A stretch of 64,000 nt of DNA from Cercis canadensis (GCA_003255065.1 QAOA01004878.1:702144-766143), one strand, 5' to 3'. Shown: positions 46,268 through 59,187, numbered from the stretch's first letter. The notes: a model not told the origin generated them from the sequence alone. Program-made: numbers and translations.

Positions 46268-49200
46268 CTAGATANTATATATATCATAACTAGATAGCAA
46301 GTAGCATTATTAGGAAAAAAGTAATTTTATTGAAGCAAAACCCCTACAATTCAAACTTCAAAGGTACAGCCACATGCATGTCTACTTTGATTCATTCTTA
46401 ATTGCAGACATAGACCAAATGAAAACAAGTAATATCTTCGAAGCCTTTCAGCACTCATACCTGGACTGAGTCGGTGTCTAGAAGCACAATAAGAACGAGT
46501 CAGTTCCCTAAACAGCTCATGAAATATAAGATCAGCACGCATAAGTGCGTTGTTAGAAAACTAATCTTCTTGGTTTCTTGTAACCCTTTGCTAATAGAGA
46601 ATTTATTTCAAACAGTTTTCCCATTATATTCATTGCTTAATATATAGTATTTTTGTTTTTCAGCTAGTTACGTGTTTGACAATGCAAGCTGTCAATGCAA
46701 TACATGTATCCACATGCTGCACTAAATGCACAATGAGTTGGGCTCAGAAGGTCACGGCTGAGCATAGGCACATGGTTCTGTCTTTTAATTAGCAACTTAG
46801 CTCTTGTTGGCAACTTGAAATTACATGACTCTTATCCCATGGAAACAATACTTTTTTTGTTTCCTTTTTTTCTATAGGGTAGGGGTGGTGTATACAATCA
46901 GGTGAAATTAATTTAATATATGTGGACAATACTAAGTATTGACTACTCTATCATAAACCCTCTGAAAAAAGAAAAGAAAAAATAGATGAAACAAAATCCT
47001 CTAGGGTTAGTGAGGATATTAGTCTGTAATTGGCACAGTATTTTTCCAATATATACCAGCTAGCAGGCATAGTCCCTTTGTCAAACAAAGGAAGCTGACC
47101 CACATCACATTTGAATATGATAAGAATGTGATTTCCTGCAACTCTGCCAAAAGAGCCAGCTGCATGATATATGACTTCAACTAAATTTTCCTTGCCAAGT
47201 TACAATGACACTTTCAAGATGTTTGGCATGAAAAACTCCCTTCCATTTTTCTTGGTAACCTAATCCCTTTTGTGCTTGAATCCTAGCCCTGAGGTTTCCA
47301 AATCTGAGGGCTAGGAAGCCAGGGTGGGGAGAAGTAGTTGTTAATAATGCAATGGTCCCAATCAGTACAAATTAAAGGTAAGAGAATTGGAACCTTGTAA
47401 GTTTTGGTTTGACATAATGGTATTCATGAGGAGCTTAAAAGTTCTTTCCCTTCCCTTTACAGTATGGATATTACTTGCGTTACTAGAATAATAAAACTCT
47501 AAAAACAACCTGAAAAAAACTAGTGACTGAAAATGCATCACATGTGCATTTATGGCCAATCAGTGGATTTCTTACAACTGCTATAGGAATGAGAGGGAGA
47601 GGGTAAGAGAGAGAAGGAGGGGAATAAAAGGCTTACAGATATCTATCCAAGCGAATCTTGTGATGTTATTTTTTAGTTCTTCTTTTCACTAAATTTCTGT
47701 GTGATTGATGATATCCTGTGAAGTTTGTTACGGTTGATGAAAGTTTTTTTTTTTTTTTTTTTTATGGGCTTGTATACTCATAGCTTAGTTGTAAGAGCAA
47801 ATAATATAAGTAGACAGAATCAACATATAATGAAAGAACTTGGTCATGGTTTTTTATTTTTTATTTTATCTTCTTATTTATTTATTTATTTTAATCGAAG
47901 GCCCACTGAATATATGAGTTGTCAACGAATGACAGATAATATAAAATAACTCTTGTGTTACTATTTGCTTTGATATTTTTCATCTCTTTTAAAGATAATT
48001 AGACACATTGCAATTAGCAAATAGGAAAAATAATAATAATAAAAAAGATAAGATGAGTTTCCATTACTTGAATGATGTCAAAAGATTTAGGAAAATGACT
48101 GAAAATGATCACTTGATAACTTTACTACCAATACAAAAAAATAGTAATAACTTTTTGAGTTGAATAAGTACAATTTTATATTAATATGTTAGATAAAGAA
48201 GTTTTTGTGAAAGAAAAAAAAAAGAAGCTTTTTTATGTGTTTAGATGAACTTTTAAAAGTTTTTTTTAAAAAATTAATGAAGACTTCTATAACTTATACT
48301 AATAATTAAAAAAGTACATTTTCGAAAAACAAAAAAACACTTCTCTCTATCCAAACTCATCCTAAATAACCACAACGTTGGTTATGGATTTAAAAAATGA
48401 TCAAATCCTCATAATCAAAATACTTTTGATAATGTCAACTAATTTGCACCACTATAATTAGCATGTGTCAATCTTTGGTTAGCCCTTATTGTTTTCACTA
48501 CTTCAAAGAATTTTATATTTAAAAAAAAATGTTTAACCTATCATATTTAGATTTTTCCCTATATACTGGATTATTTTTGTTGTAGATCGGATCACTAATT
48601 AACCATTTCTTTGTTTGGCTAGACAATTGCTAACCACTTCTAACCCCTCCAAATTTAGTACGACACATTTAATCATTATTGTTAATTTGTTATATCAAGC
48701 TTATCAAAATAGTAGATGACTAATAAATAATTTGACACACATGATGTGACTTGAGAAGGAAAAAAACCTAGACACGCATGATGTGAATGTGATGATTGAA
48801 TGTCCCGTCATTTTTTTTTATCTATATCAATCTATATATATATGCTGAAACTTTAATTTGATCATTTAAAGAATGACACCGACTAACTATCTTTTTGTGT
48901 AATTATACTTTCTCTTAAGTGACTGATAAATTTTTTTTGCAGATCTATTTGTCTATATTTATACTTAATTTTAGATAATTTTAATATTAGTTTGCTATTA
49001 ACTATTAAGAGGAACATTGCAAATAATAAAGATAAATTACGGGTAATATACTCAAACCGAAAGATAAGAAAAAAGAATGTACAATTGTACCGATAATTCA
49101 GAAAAAAATACAATGACTCCTCTTTTGAGTAATTGTAAAGCTCTAATTGTATGCACAAAACTATACATGTACATGAGTTTAAAAAGTTCAATTGCAGTGA

Positions 49201-50079
49201 CTTGAACTCAGAATTATATATCTTTTTGCAAGTTTGTAAACATCAAAAGTATTACTAATCTCTATAGGTCTAATAAGTAATAAGAACTCTTTTTTTTTTT
49301 TTTAAGACAATAACAACTCTTTTACTTTTAAAAATCAAGATATTTGATGTTATTAGTTTTATTCTCATCAATGTATTTTCTTACTTTTATCTAGGTAAGA
49401 AATAATTAAATTACTATTATATTTTTTTTTAATTACAGCTTTTTCTATACTTGGATTAGTTTTCGCGTACAAAGACTAAATTTTTTCTCAAACGATTTTA
49501 AGGACACACCCTTCACATTGACCGGGTGCATTCAAGAGAATTTAAAAAAAAAAATTATTGGGTATGCTATCCCTAGAATTTAAATATTAATTAATTTAAA
49601 TAAATTTATTACACTCTTATCATCAGGCCAAAATCCTTAAGTTATTTTCCATACCTAATTAATTTGCGCCACAAGCAATATGCACTACAGTGTTAACTTT
49701 AATCACTACGCCCCAAAACATCCGTAGTTGATTGATAAGTCAAAGCTCAAATCTTTATCATCATTAATTAATGAAAGCCACCAAATCGCCATGTACCAAA
49801 ATGAGTTAGTTCCTCATTAATCATTTATCATCTCGGAAAAAGCAAAAAAAAATTCTCATTGTTTATTCACATAGAAAGACTGCGAAGCAAAGCTTATTAA
49901 TCTGATTAAAGGTACACTTCTAGTTTGCAGATTTAACCAACAAAAATGCCGCCCAAGAGTAGAATCTTTGAGATCATGCCTTCAATTATATATAACCCTT
50001 GCTTGAAATAATGAGTATATAGAATTAAAAGTTATTAAAAGATAAAACCCAATTTTAGATTTTCCTCTGAATATGTATA
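44301..50079. other. Gene-poor intergenic stretch of about 5.8 kb
   Basis: AT-rich sequence with no supported gene. Frames at 45737-46105, 45841-46074, 46351-46542, 47725-47949 and 48883-49191 are unrecognised. 46351-46542 (minus) is the least AT-biased. A (TA)n microsatellite lies at 46229-46266, followed by an N at 46275 and a partly repeated 'ataactagata'. Confidence 0.5.
46229..46266. repeat. (TA)n microsatellite
   Basis: About 19 TA units, followed nine bases later by an N and then more TA. The length is probably unreliable in the assembly. Confidence 0.9.
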
Positions 50080-50475
50080 AATTTACAGACTAAGTCATTT
50101 CTTAATATAGTATTAGATTCTCTTTGCTCAAAGGAGATGGTAAAAGATAACATTTATTATTAACTTTTAAACCATAACTCAAACTTCTATATTGGATTTT
50201 TTTTTTCAACAAAAAGATACCAAAATGAGAGAACATTGTCGATTGTTCAGAGATATATAACACCTATTTACAAAATTTCCTCTAAACAAGTATAACTTAT
50301 GTTTTTTTTTTTTTTTTTTTTAGGGAAACAAGTGTAAATTTATAGACTAACTTCTTTCTTAATATGATATTAGATTCTCTGTGAGCAAAGGAGAAGATGA
50401 AAAGATAACAATATTTACTCTTAAACTTTTATATTGAATAGTTTTTTCAACAAAAAAAAAATACCGAAATGAGGA
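50080..50475. repeat. Diverged direct repeat, about 150 bp units, downstream of MYB
   Basis: Unit 1 (about 50080-50220: 'tataaatttacagactaagtcatttcttaatatagtattagattctc' in order) and unit 2 (about 50328-50465) share the same order of phrases, including 'aaaggaga', 'aaaagataaca', 'tatattg' and 'tttcaacaaaaa'. The units lie about 250 bp apart, with an unrelated T-run between them. Local duplication, moderately old. Confidence 0.6.
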
Positions 50476-50816
50476 AACAAGAATGAAGAAATCAAGTATT
50501 GATGAGTCGGAACTTCAATTCCCCACAGAAAAATGAAGAATTCAATTCAAAAAGCATAATCTTATAATCATTAAAGGCTCAAGAAGCAAACAGATTCTCA
50601 AGTGAGGCATCTAAAATAGAAGGATATATATGATGATGTTAATAGTGAAATAATAATATACACTTCTAGCACCAAAAACAAAGAGTGGAAAATCTCTCTC
50701 GGGGATTAAGGCCAAAGTGAGATTCAATCAAGCTTAGTCCTAGAACTGAAAAAAAAACAAACAAAAAAACAAAATTCCAGAGTCCCAATCCCAGAAGTCC
50801 CAGAATTGAACATGAT

Positions 50817-52020
50817 TTAGAAAAAATGGGCATCTTCACTGCAGCTAACTTTCTCTTCTTGGCAAGCTCCTTCATCTAGAAGCCATTCCTCAAGCAAGGA
50901 GAAGGGCATTTCTGAACCAGTATCTGGCTCGCTTTCATCTTGGAAAAGAGTTGCCTCAGGAGATTGAGAAAATTCAGAATTTGAAGAATCCAAAGAGTCA
51001 AAACCAAACAAGGATTCAAAAGTCTCAGACAACTCCATGCAGTTTCCCTTTGCAGTTCCTTCACTAGAAGCAGAATCTGTCCCTGCAGTAGCCATGGTGT
51101 TGTTGAAGGAATTCTGGGTCATTGCTGAGTTACTTCTACCTGCCTTTGGTGGATTCTTCATCCACCCTTTCAACAAGCGAGCTATGTTCTCTGTGCTTGA
51201 AGCATAGCTTAAGGATTCGGTGGATTTTGAGGAAGAAGAGGAGCCATTTGAAGCTGGGTTTGATTCAGAAAAGCAAGAATATGCCTTCTCCTTCTCCTTC
51301 TCTGGTGAGAGAGCCTCACTTAGAGCTCTCTTGGCCATGTGAATGTCAGTTTGGAGTCTTCTTTCCCACTGCCCTCTGGGCATTGTTTGTGAATCTGAAA
51401 ACCCATTTCCAAAACTTGCTTCTGAACCTGTTTGCATCTTCTTCAGCTTCTTCTTCAAATGGGTATTCCAATAGTTCTTAATGTCATTATCTGTTCTCTG
51501 TGGAAGGTAAGAAGCTATGGCAGCCCATCTGCACCATTATATTATAAATATAAATTAATTAACCAGTAAAAACTTTTGGATTTTCTTTGGAAGAAGAATT
51601 GCATCGATCATGGTACCAAATTAAAGGATTATTAATATTAATTACCTATTTCCCAAAAGGGCTTGAAGATGGATGATCATCTTCTCCTCTTGGTCTGTAA
51701 AATTTCCTCGTTTGATTCCTGGCCTGAGGTAATTAGTCCATCTAAGTCTGCAACTCTTACTGCATCTTAACAAACCTGAACACCAGAAGGAAAAAATCAA
51801 TTAATTGAGAGAAAGGTCATGAAAAAAATTAATAAATCATCAGATGAAAAGCTAGAGTGTTAACTAATAATAAAAATTGAAACTAACCTGTATTTGTGGG
51901 AACAGCCCTCCAATTGCCAGGGCCATGTTCTTGTATGTAAGACACCAAAATGATGTCTTCTTCAGGAGTCCAAGGTCCTTTCTTGACCCCTTCTTTATCA
52001 CAGCAAGGGGGTCTTCCCAT
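50817..52020 (-). CDS. R2R3-MYB transcription factor, subgroup 1 (MYB30/31/60/94/96/306 group), three exons
   Basis: Nuclear DNA-binding regulator. Subgroup 1 members control cuticular wax, stomatal aperture, drought/ABA and hypersensitive responses. Exons on the minus strand: 52020-51888 (133 nt), 51775-51646 (130 nt, the classic MYB second exon), 51528-50817 (712 nt); total 324 aa. Residues 1-13 are [14 protein letters not shown]2 (about 14-61) has [27 protein letters not shown] and [14 protein letters not shown]3 (about 67-112) has the NRW and NDIKNYW-type helices typical of the family. After the MYB domain come [42 protein letters not shown] and the subgroup 1 motif [11 protein letters not shown]. 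The chosen ATG is the family start; the frame stays open upstream to a GTG, not an ATG. The sequence does not decide between MYB60, MYB30 and MYB31 orthology. Confidence 0.96.
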
Positions 52021-52576
52021 CTCTTCTGGTTCCTTAATAATTCTTCTTTTCACCTTATTCTTCAGTACTCTAGCTACTTTATATTTGTATTTCACTACCT
52101 AACTAACTATTACTTCTTCTGCTGCTGCTCAGCAAAGCAATTCTTGTTCTTCTTCTTTTTCCTCTCTTGTTTCTTTCTTTCTTCTCTTTCCTTACTTTGG
52201 TAGAAAGAAGTAGCTTAGGCAAGCGTCCAAGCCTGCATAAATAGAAAAAGAAAAAGAAGAAGGGAGTGGGTGTAAATGTTATGAGAACGCTGACTTAAAC
52301 AAGGAAAGAAGAAGGCAAAGAGTCAAAAGTTGACAGCAAGAGCATTAACTCCATGAGCAAGCCAAAGTCAGCTGTGGCAATAACCTCTTGTGCCTCTCAA
52401 AACCGCGTGGCATTCAATGTGGCTGCAATGGCAAAGCTATATTATCTGCTTTTAAGACCTCTAAACCCCAGCAGCCATTAATGTTAGTAAGATAAAGCTG
52501 ACTCTACCAAGTACGAAGCACAAGTTAACCAAGCCAAACCCTTTCTTTCACTATCTTCTTTATTTGCCTGCTCATG
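52021..52576 (-). promoter_or_regulatory. MYB leader and proximal promoter
   Basis: On the minus strand this is purine-rich DNA upstream of the ATG (GAAAGAAAG-type runs at 52140-52200). I see no clear TATA box in correct orientation, so the transcription start cannot be placed. No uORF of note. Confidence 0.35.
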
Positions 52577-52623
52577 CTCTCAAGTCTCAAGTCTCAATCT
52601 CAATCTCAATCTCAATCTCAATC
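52577..52623. repeat. (TCTCAA)n hexanucleotide repeat upstream of MYB
   Basis: Two copies of 'tctcaag' variants followed by about five perfect TCTCAA units, 560-600 bp upstream of the MYB ATG. A likely length-polymorphic microsatellite. Confidence 0.85.
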
Positions 52624-55196
52624 AACCTTCCCCTTTCTAATCACCTTGCTTGCTCTAAGTCAATATTGTATTTACTGGTGAATTCATTCTTAATATAAAT
52701 ATAATATAATATTTGACTATGAGTATAATTAAGTACAGTCCACCTTGCTTCTCTATAAAGGGATTGGAGTTCTTATCCCTGTGTGTTAAATGCTGATTTA
52801 GAAGTTTTACTGGTTTATTCAATGACAAGACTTCTATAGGTTTCTCCGCTCCACTTGTGCAAGATTATTCAAACGTTCTAGTTGCAACCCTTGATAGTTA
52901 TCTTGAATGAAGAATCAATTTATCAGTAAATAATATACTTATTCATAAATTGATTCATAATAATATTTGGACGTGACTGTAAAGCAAGAATGGAATTAAA
53001 CATATTATCCCAGCCTCTATGTCAATGCTCATATAGAATTTTTACAAGTCTATTTAATGTGGCAGATTTTTATAAATTCGTGCTTGTCGGTTCTAAGTCT
53101 CAGTAGATTTGTACGAAATTTTTGTGAACCCAATTACACATTAGACATTACCAAGTATACAAGTCTGAAATAAATAGTGCAAGTAGGCAAAATTCTAAGA
53201 TAAACTTAGTATACAAACTAAGTTAATCATATTAATTTTTTTAATTTTAATTTAGCTACGTTTAATATCAAATTAAGTTAATCATATTATTCTTTAAAAG
53301 GATTTAGGCCCTTCTTACTGGAATTTGGGTGATTGATTGCTCTGTAAATTCAGTCTACTAAAAAAGTCTCATGCAAAAATGGTGAAGCTTAACCTTAGTT
53401 AATTATATGCTACGATCGAACACGTCCTTAATCCTTTGCATTCATTATGGACTTTACATTGCTTACTGATCTAGTAAGAAAAAAATAGAGAGGATTTGGG
53501 CACAATTTTCAAGTTGCAAGTAAAGGCTGCATGCTCATTTATTATAATAGTTTCATGATCAAGACCTTGGTAAGGGACTCAAGAGTCAAGACCAATCTAA
53601 GTGGATCCAGATTCCAGACCATGAATAAGACGGTGATAGTAAATAATTATGGGTCAAGCAATGGGTGATGGGAACCAAGGCCAACTCAAACCAGATTTAA
53701 TTTGCTTTGAAAACAAAATTCACAATAAATTTTATGAATGACATTTGGAGGAGCATGCACCAAGGACCTCTAGGCCCACTGCTTTTGAACCTGTCATACA
53801 AGATCATAGCATTAGCTGGTGCTCATATTCATATTACACTTGTGCCTTTATTATTTAATAGCCCTTTAATTTATTGAATTAATTTCCTTTTCCTTTTTCT
53901 ACCTATGCTTGACCCTCCTCCACAATTCTATTGGAGCTATGCTATTAGCCTATTATGAGAGTATACATGTGTCTTACTGAGAATGAGAGAGACGCATATG
54001 TATAGTTTTCTTTGAATAACGTACATCTCTATTTCTGTTTAAGTTAGCTTTTTTCATGGAAATCTGATTTTATATGGGTATCAAAATGGGCATAACTTCA
54101 CTAAAGCACGAGTTTAAACAACAAAAGTTGGCCAGTTCACCAAAGAAAAACCCAACAAATCAGGTGATGACTCTCAGATTGAAGGGACAACTTGGACCAC
54201 CCTGTTTATTTTGTAGGTCAAACTTAGCCAAGCGAGTTGACCTTTGGGTTAGATCAAATATTAGAAAAAAAAAAAATATATATNAAAAAATATATATATA
54301 TATATATACACACACGTTTAAAGTTCTTTATGTTATGAAATTTTCATAACATTGTTGAATTTGTAGTGGATGATTTGTTAATATTTGAGCCATTTGGTCC
54401 TGTATTTTTCTCTTTTTTCTCATGTGGATTGTGTTGTGAGAAAAATTATATTTGATTATAATAATAATAATAATAATTTGTAGTATTTTTAATATGCAGT
54501 TGTGAATTTAACAACATAATTAATGTCTAATTAATTTAATTAGTTTAAATTTTTATTGCTTATTGAATATTTCAATTAGTTATGCGTATGAGACAAATAT
54601 AATTAAACAATATTGTTATTTTTTAATAAGAACTGTGGAAATTGACCCATTTAACTCACAAACTTTCGAGACTGAAAATTTTCCAACTTGCTAAATAAAC
54701 AGGATAGCTAAATCTGTATAGCTCATCTCATTTTAAGTGTAAAAGTAAAAAAAAAATAGTCCGTTTCTTTCCACAAATGCCATCCAAATTTATTTCTCTT
54801 AACTTAGTGTAAAATGGTATTTTTTTTTTATTTTTTTTTTATGATAACTACTATTACCTGTCTTGGCAAATTTGTTCTGAAGTAGTAAGAACTCAATGAT
54901 AGCACAAATAATTGATAAAATGGAGATCATACGTGATTATGTGTCATCATATGATCATGGGGCTATATTATCAACATGTCATCACTTATCAATGCAATGT
55001 TTGTTGAATTCTTACCATGTCAACACATGACTAAATGATTCGGAGACTCTAAATTAAAAATCAGAAGGGGGAATATTACTGCAATTGAAATTAGGGAAAT
55101 AAATTAAAATTATTTTAAAATTAGAGAAACAAAAACTGTAAATTTAAGCCCATATTTTACTTAGGAGATATTTACCAAGACTCATTATTACTAAAT

Positions 55197-55285
55197 AATA
55201 TGTAGTTGAGTGATATTAAGATTGTTCTCACTGTTTGTGAGTCTTGTATTTAAATTTAGAGTCAGCCAAAATACAAAAAAAAAAA
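55197..55285 (+). mobile_element. SINE-like repeat, family C, with 8 bp flanking repeats
   Basis: 'gtagttgagtgatattaag' (box A-like) to 'ttaaatttagagtcagccaaaatac' and an A-run. TACTAAAT occurs at 55189-55196 and 55286-55293. Same family as 62732-62822, opposite orientation. Confidence 0.6.
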
Positions 55286-57009
55286 TACTAAATCCCTATA
55301 TACAACTAATCCCTAAACATTTTCTTAGGAGTGTAGCTATCTATGAGTTGTGTACTCGCTATCTGCTCTTTTTTTTTTTTTTTCTCTCTCTCTTCATAGG
55401 CTTTTTCTCTCTTTATTGACTAACTTTCTCTGTTTTTAATATATCTTCGTACATTGTACAGGGCTGAGAACTAGTTATTAAGTAGAGCTAATTTTAAAAT
55501 CTTACTAGCAAATCCCCTCTTCTTCTTCTTATCATTTTTTTTAAAAAAAAATATATATTTAGAGATTTATCTGTATATACCTTTTAGTATATATATTTTA
55601 AAAAAACTTTTTAAATTATAGTAACTACCTATTGGTTGAAGGGAGAAAAGGAAATTAACTTTTCACTTCAACAGCCCATTGGTTTTAGTTTTATATATTT
55701 CACCAATGAAATTAACCTTTATTTCTTATCTTTTTACATTCTGATAAGTTTATCTTATTATTTAAGCAAAAAGGTTTTCGTATAATCGTATTATATCCTG
55801 CCTCCCTCCCCCTTCTCTCTTTTATTTTTTTATTTTTCAAACTTTCAAAACGTTTACCAAACAAAATGTAATTGGAACTAGTTTAAATAAAATCTTGACC
55901 AACTAAGTAGGATTGAGAATCCATTTAAATTTTGAATTTGTACAAAATTAACTAAAAATTAGTTATATAATTTTCCAAACTTCCCCTTAAAATGTTATGA
56001 GCAAATAATATAACAACAAGGGATATATCATAATTTTGTTCTTCTCCATTTTCATTTTTTACCAAGTCAATTAATAGTAAAATCAATTATTTTTTGAATG
56101 AAAATCAAACCTCCCTCGATCATTTACAATTTTTAATTTTTTATTCTCACTCCCATTTATCATGCATTACCTAAAAAGTGGAGTGCTGTTTTGAGACTTT
56201 CACTATGCATAAATTTTTCGTAACATCTATTTCTCATAATTTCTAATGTCTCATATTACTTCAATAATTATTGTATATTTGAGAATCATCTCTAACTCAC
56301 TGAAATGTGCTCCCAATTCTAAGACCGGTATCTTCACCTCCTTTTTTGGTTAATTTGAATCACATTGATTACAAATATAATCACCGACAAAAAAAAAATC
56401 ACTGTATCTTTGAGGAAAAAAAAAAATCTCGTAAAAATATCTTTCCATGTACTTAAAGGAACTTGTGCATCATATAATGTCCTTTATATATGTACCACTT
56501 CAGCTATGAGGGTTGATTTGAATAGTATCGGCTAGACCACCACTAATCAGACCGGCTAATTAATAGGCCCAATAGTTAGACCAAGCCTTAAATTTGTAGA
56601 GTCACTTCACTCACCGACAGGGGTCAACCTCACAACATAAATCAACAAAATGCTTTTAACTTCACACATATTTGTCTATCTATAATTCTAAATGTTTATA
56701 TAGTATGATTAATCTCTTTCCCCACTTGATTTTTAGGTCGGCAATGAGCAACGTGATGCCCCCTTTCTTCTTCTGAATCATATAGTGTACAATTACATTA
56801 ATATTAAAATAAATTAAAAAATTATATTTCACCAAAAATATAAATTTCAAAATTGTATTATTAGATTTTAACTTCATCTAATTTTTTTTTGTGTAATTTT
56901 TTTTTCAGTTTTAAAAATAGCTCCGGCATTGATTATCTTTTACAGTCTTGTTTTCCTTCTATTAGTAAGTTACTAAGTATAATCTAATGACAAAAAGAAA
57001 AATAGTATC

Positions 57010-57090
57010 ATCTAGTGGTAAGAAATTTAAATCGTAATGATTCAAATCAATGTACCATCGTGTAACCAAAAAATTTAAGAGCTTATTAGT
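57010..57090 (+). mobile_element. SINE-like repeat, family D
   Basis: 'agtatcatctagtggtaag' (box A-like), 'aatgattcaaatca' (box B-like) and the end 'catcgtgtaaccaaaaaa'. This is the most readable copy of family D in the window. No clear target duplication. Confidence 0.5.
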
Positions 57091-57715
57091 TACATTGTTT
57101 CTTGTTGTTATCTATGTTCTTATTCATATCTAATTCATCAAAACTATGTAATTGTAATTACTTGGTGAATAACTGAATATGGCATGGATGCTTGTTGAGA
57201 GAGGAACTTTGTTGTCTTTTGTTTTTAATCATGTTTCTTTTCTTTTTTGTTCCCCTAATGTTTGTCATGTTTATTTTCAGATATTGAACAAAATCATTCA
57301 TGAAACTGCACCACACTTTAATCAGTTTGTGATTTTGAGGTTACATTCTTTTGGGGTTACATCCATATTTTGGATGTTTGAGCCCATATGTGGCCCATAT
57401 ATAGTCTTGTAGCCCATAAGTTTCCAGCATGATCATCCATTTTGCAATCAACTTTAAAGCCTGCATTGTCTAAATCCAACAGGGGCCCAACTATTTTATG
57501 CACAAGAAATATTATTCTTTTGTTTTTTATACCACAAATTTTTTTTAGTTACATAACAGTAAAAAAGTTTGAATCATGAACTTCTTATAAATTATTTAGA
57601 ACTTACAATTAAACTACACCTACTAACTTAATTAGATATGATTCTTGGAAAGAGGTTCTAGAATTACAAATAAAGCTGAAATTTAATATGAATATTTTGA
57701 GCTACTCAATAATAA

Positions 57716-58210
57716 GGCAAAGTTACACAAATAATACACATTGTCAAACTATTTACACAAATGGAGTAGTTTTCAAACTATTTACTTAAAATAGGCACTT
57801 TTAAATATTTTATTAATTTTTTAACAAAAATTAAACATAAAAAAAGTCAACAATAAACATGTTTTAGAGATAAAGCGTGTTCACAAAGAACACGCTTTTA
57901 GAGGTAAAATGTGTTTCTTGTGAACACGTTTTATCTATAAAGCGTGTTCCCAAGGAACACACTTTTAGAGGTAAAGCGTGTTCCTTTGGAACACGCTTTA
58001 TCTCTAAAGCATGTTCACAAAGAACACGTTTTACCTATAAAGTGTGTTTCAAAGGAACACGCTTTACCTCTAAAGCGTGTTCATTGCCTGGCTTTTTTCA
58101 TGTTTATTTTCGTTAAAATATTCAAAAGTGCCCATTTTAGGTAAATAGTTTGAAAACTACCTCATTTGTATAAATAGTTTGACAATGTGTATTATTTGTG
58201 TAACTTTGCC
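57716..58210. mobile_element. Long-TIR MITE with a six-hairpin array (copy 4, 495 bp)
   Basis: Ends GGCAAAGTTACACAAATAAT... and its near-perfect reverse, arms about 150 bp and highly similar, flanked by a perfect 9 bp duplication CAATAATAA (57707-57715 and 58211-58219). Long TIRs with a 9 bp duplication are typical of Mutator-like elements. The core (about 57870-58085) consists of six consecutive hairpins of 10-12 bp stems, built on AAAGCGTGTTC and GAACACGCTTT with 3-5 nt loops, separated by short 'agaggta/tctata' spacers. High arm identity and a perfect duplication suggest a young insertion. Open frames in it are repeat-driven. Confidence 0.85.
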
Positions 58211-58219
58211 CAATAATAA

Positions 58220-58818
58220 TAATAATAATTATTATTACCAATGAAAGAAATTTTGAATACTCATTGATATTATACCTTAATATTTTATATCCTTAGTCTA
58301 AGGTACCAATGAATCAAAAATTACACTATACCAAATAATTTATTACGGTTTTTTTTTTTTTTTTTTNTCCGTGATTGCATATGGTGCTAAGATTGGCCTT
58401 TCCCCTTAAATTTACGATTGTACCTAAAGAAAAAAAAAAAAAAAGATGATTTTTACTATAATTAAAAGATGATGTATACTTTATATGCAGTATAACTCAC
58501 TAATTACCTTTTTCAGTTTTATCATAATGATTCAGCACTGTCCAATTTTAACATGATTGATTTGGTACTAAATGGGTAAGAGCATATATGTTGGTAAACT
58601 TTTTTTTTTTTTTTTATTGTAAAGTTATATTTTTTAATCGGAAATATCCAAATATATAAAGAGAATTTTTTTTATAATTTGAATATATATAGAAATTTGA
58701 ATTTGTGAGTTCAGCCTTTTTGCGATCTAAAAGAAAGCTAAATCTCAAAATACAAAAGCATGTGACTTGAAATTGTATGGGATGCAGGCCATGTTTTTGA
58801 ATCAGCGATATATAGTTA
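58220..58818. other. Intergenic, homopolymer runs, no gene
   Basis: AT-rich DNA with a T-run containing an N at about 58367, another T-run near 58600 and an A-run near 58430. Nothing coding. Confidence 0.5.
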
Positions 58819-59187
58819 AGAGTAAAACTCTTTATTAGTCCTTGAAAAATACAGTAAGTGACAAATTTATCCTCCAAAAATTTTCGGTGACAAATTGGTC
58901 CTTGAATTATTATTTCGCTAACAAATTAGTCATCTGGTAGGCAAGATCAGTGAAAAGAAAATGAGGACTTGAATGAGAAAATGAATGCTTAACCTAGCTA
59001 GACAAGATCAATGAAAAAAATTTAAGAAAATGGTCTGCAGGGGTCCAAAACTTTTTTCATTAAAGTACTAGAGGACTAATTTGTCAAACAGAATAATAAT
59101 TTAATGACCAATTTATCACTGAAAATTTTTGGAGGATGAATTTGTCAGTAGTTATATTTTTCAAGGACTAAAAAAAGGTTTTACTCT
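58819..59187. mobile_element. TIR element with arms of about 120 bp (369 bp)
   Basis: Begins AGAGTAAAACTCTTTATTAG and ends with its reverse (…AAAGGTTTTACTCT). The arms pair along 'GTCCTTGAAAAATA', 'GACAAATTYATCCTCCAAAAATTTTC' (spread over the arm) and 'ACAAATTAGTC'. The same outer end occurs at 251-260. No convincing target duplication. Superfamily uncertain, Mutator-like by arm length. Confidence 0.65.

Larger units (their letters stand above)
52624..57706. other. Gene-poor intergenic stretch of about 5 kb
   Basis: AT-rich sequence without a supported gene. It contains an N at about 54284 inside a TA-rich microsatellite, a family C SINE (55197-55285) and a family D SINE (about 57010-57090). 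Frames at 54074-54349, 55210-55419, 56680-56877 and 57179-57412 have no domain. Confidence 0.5.

Noticed and set aside
46351-46542. Minus frame with NN-LMRADLIFHELFRELTR-type sequence
   Set aside because: Less AT-biased than its neighbours, but no family could be recognised and no exon structure is visible, so it is not called.
52021-52095. 25-codon upstream extension of the MYB frame
   Set aside because: The upstream start is GTG, not ATG, and all subgroup 1 MYBs begin at MGRPPCC or MVRPPCC.
57877-58144. Repeat-protein-like frames with alternating CV/KEH motifs
   Set aside because: They are translations of the six-hairpin array; the periodicity is of the DNA palindromes, not of a protein.
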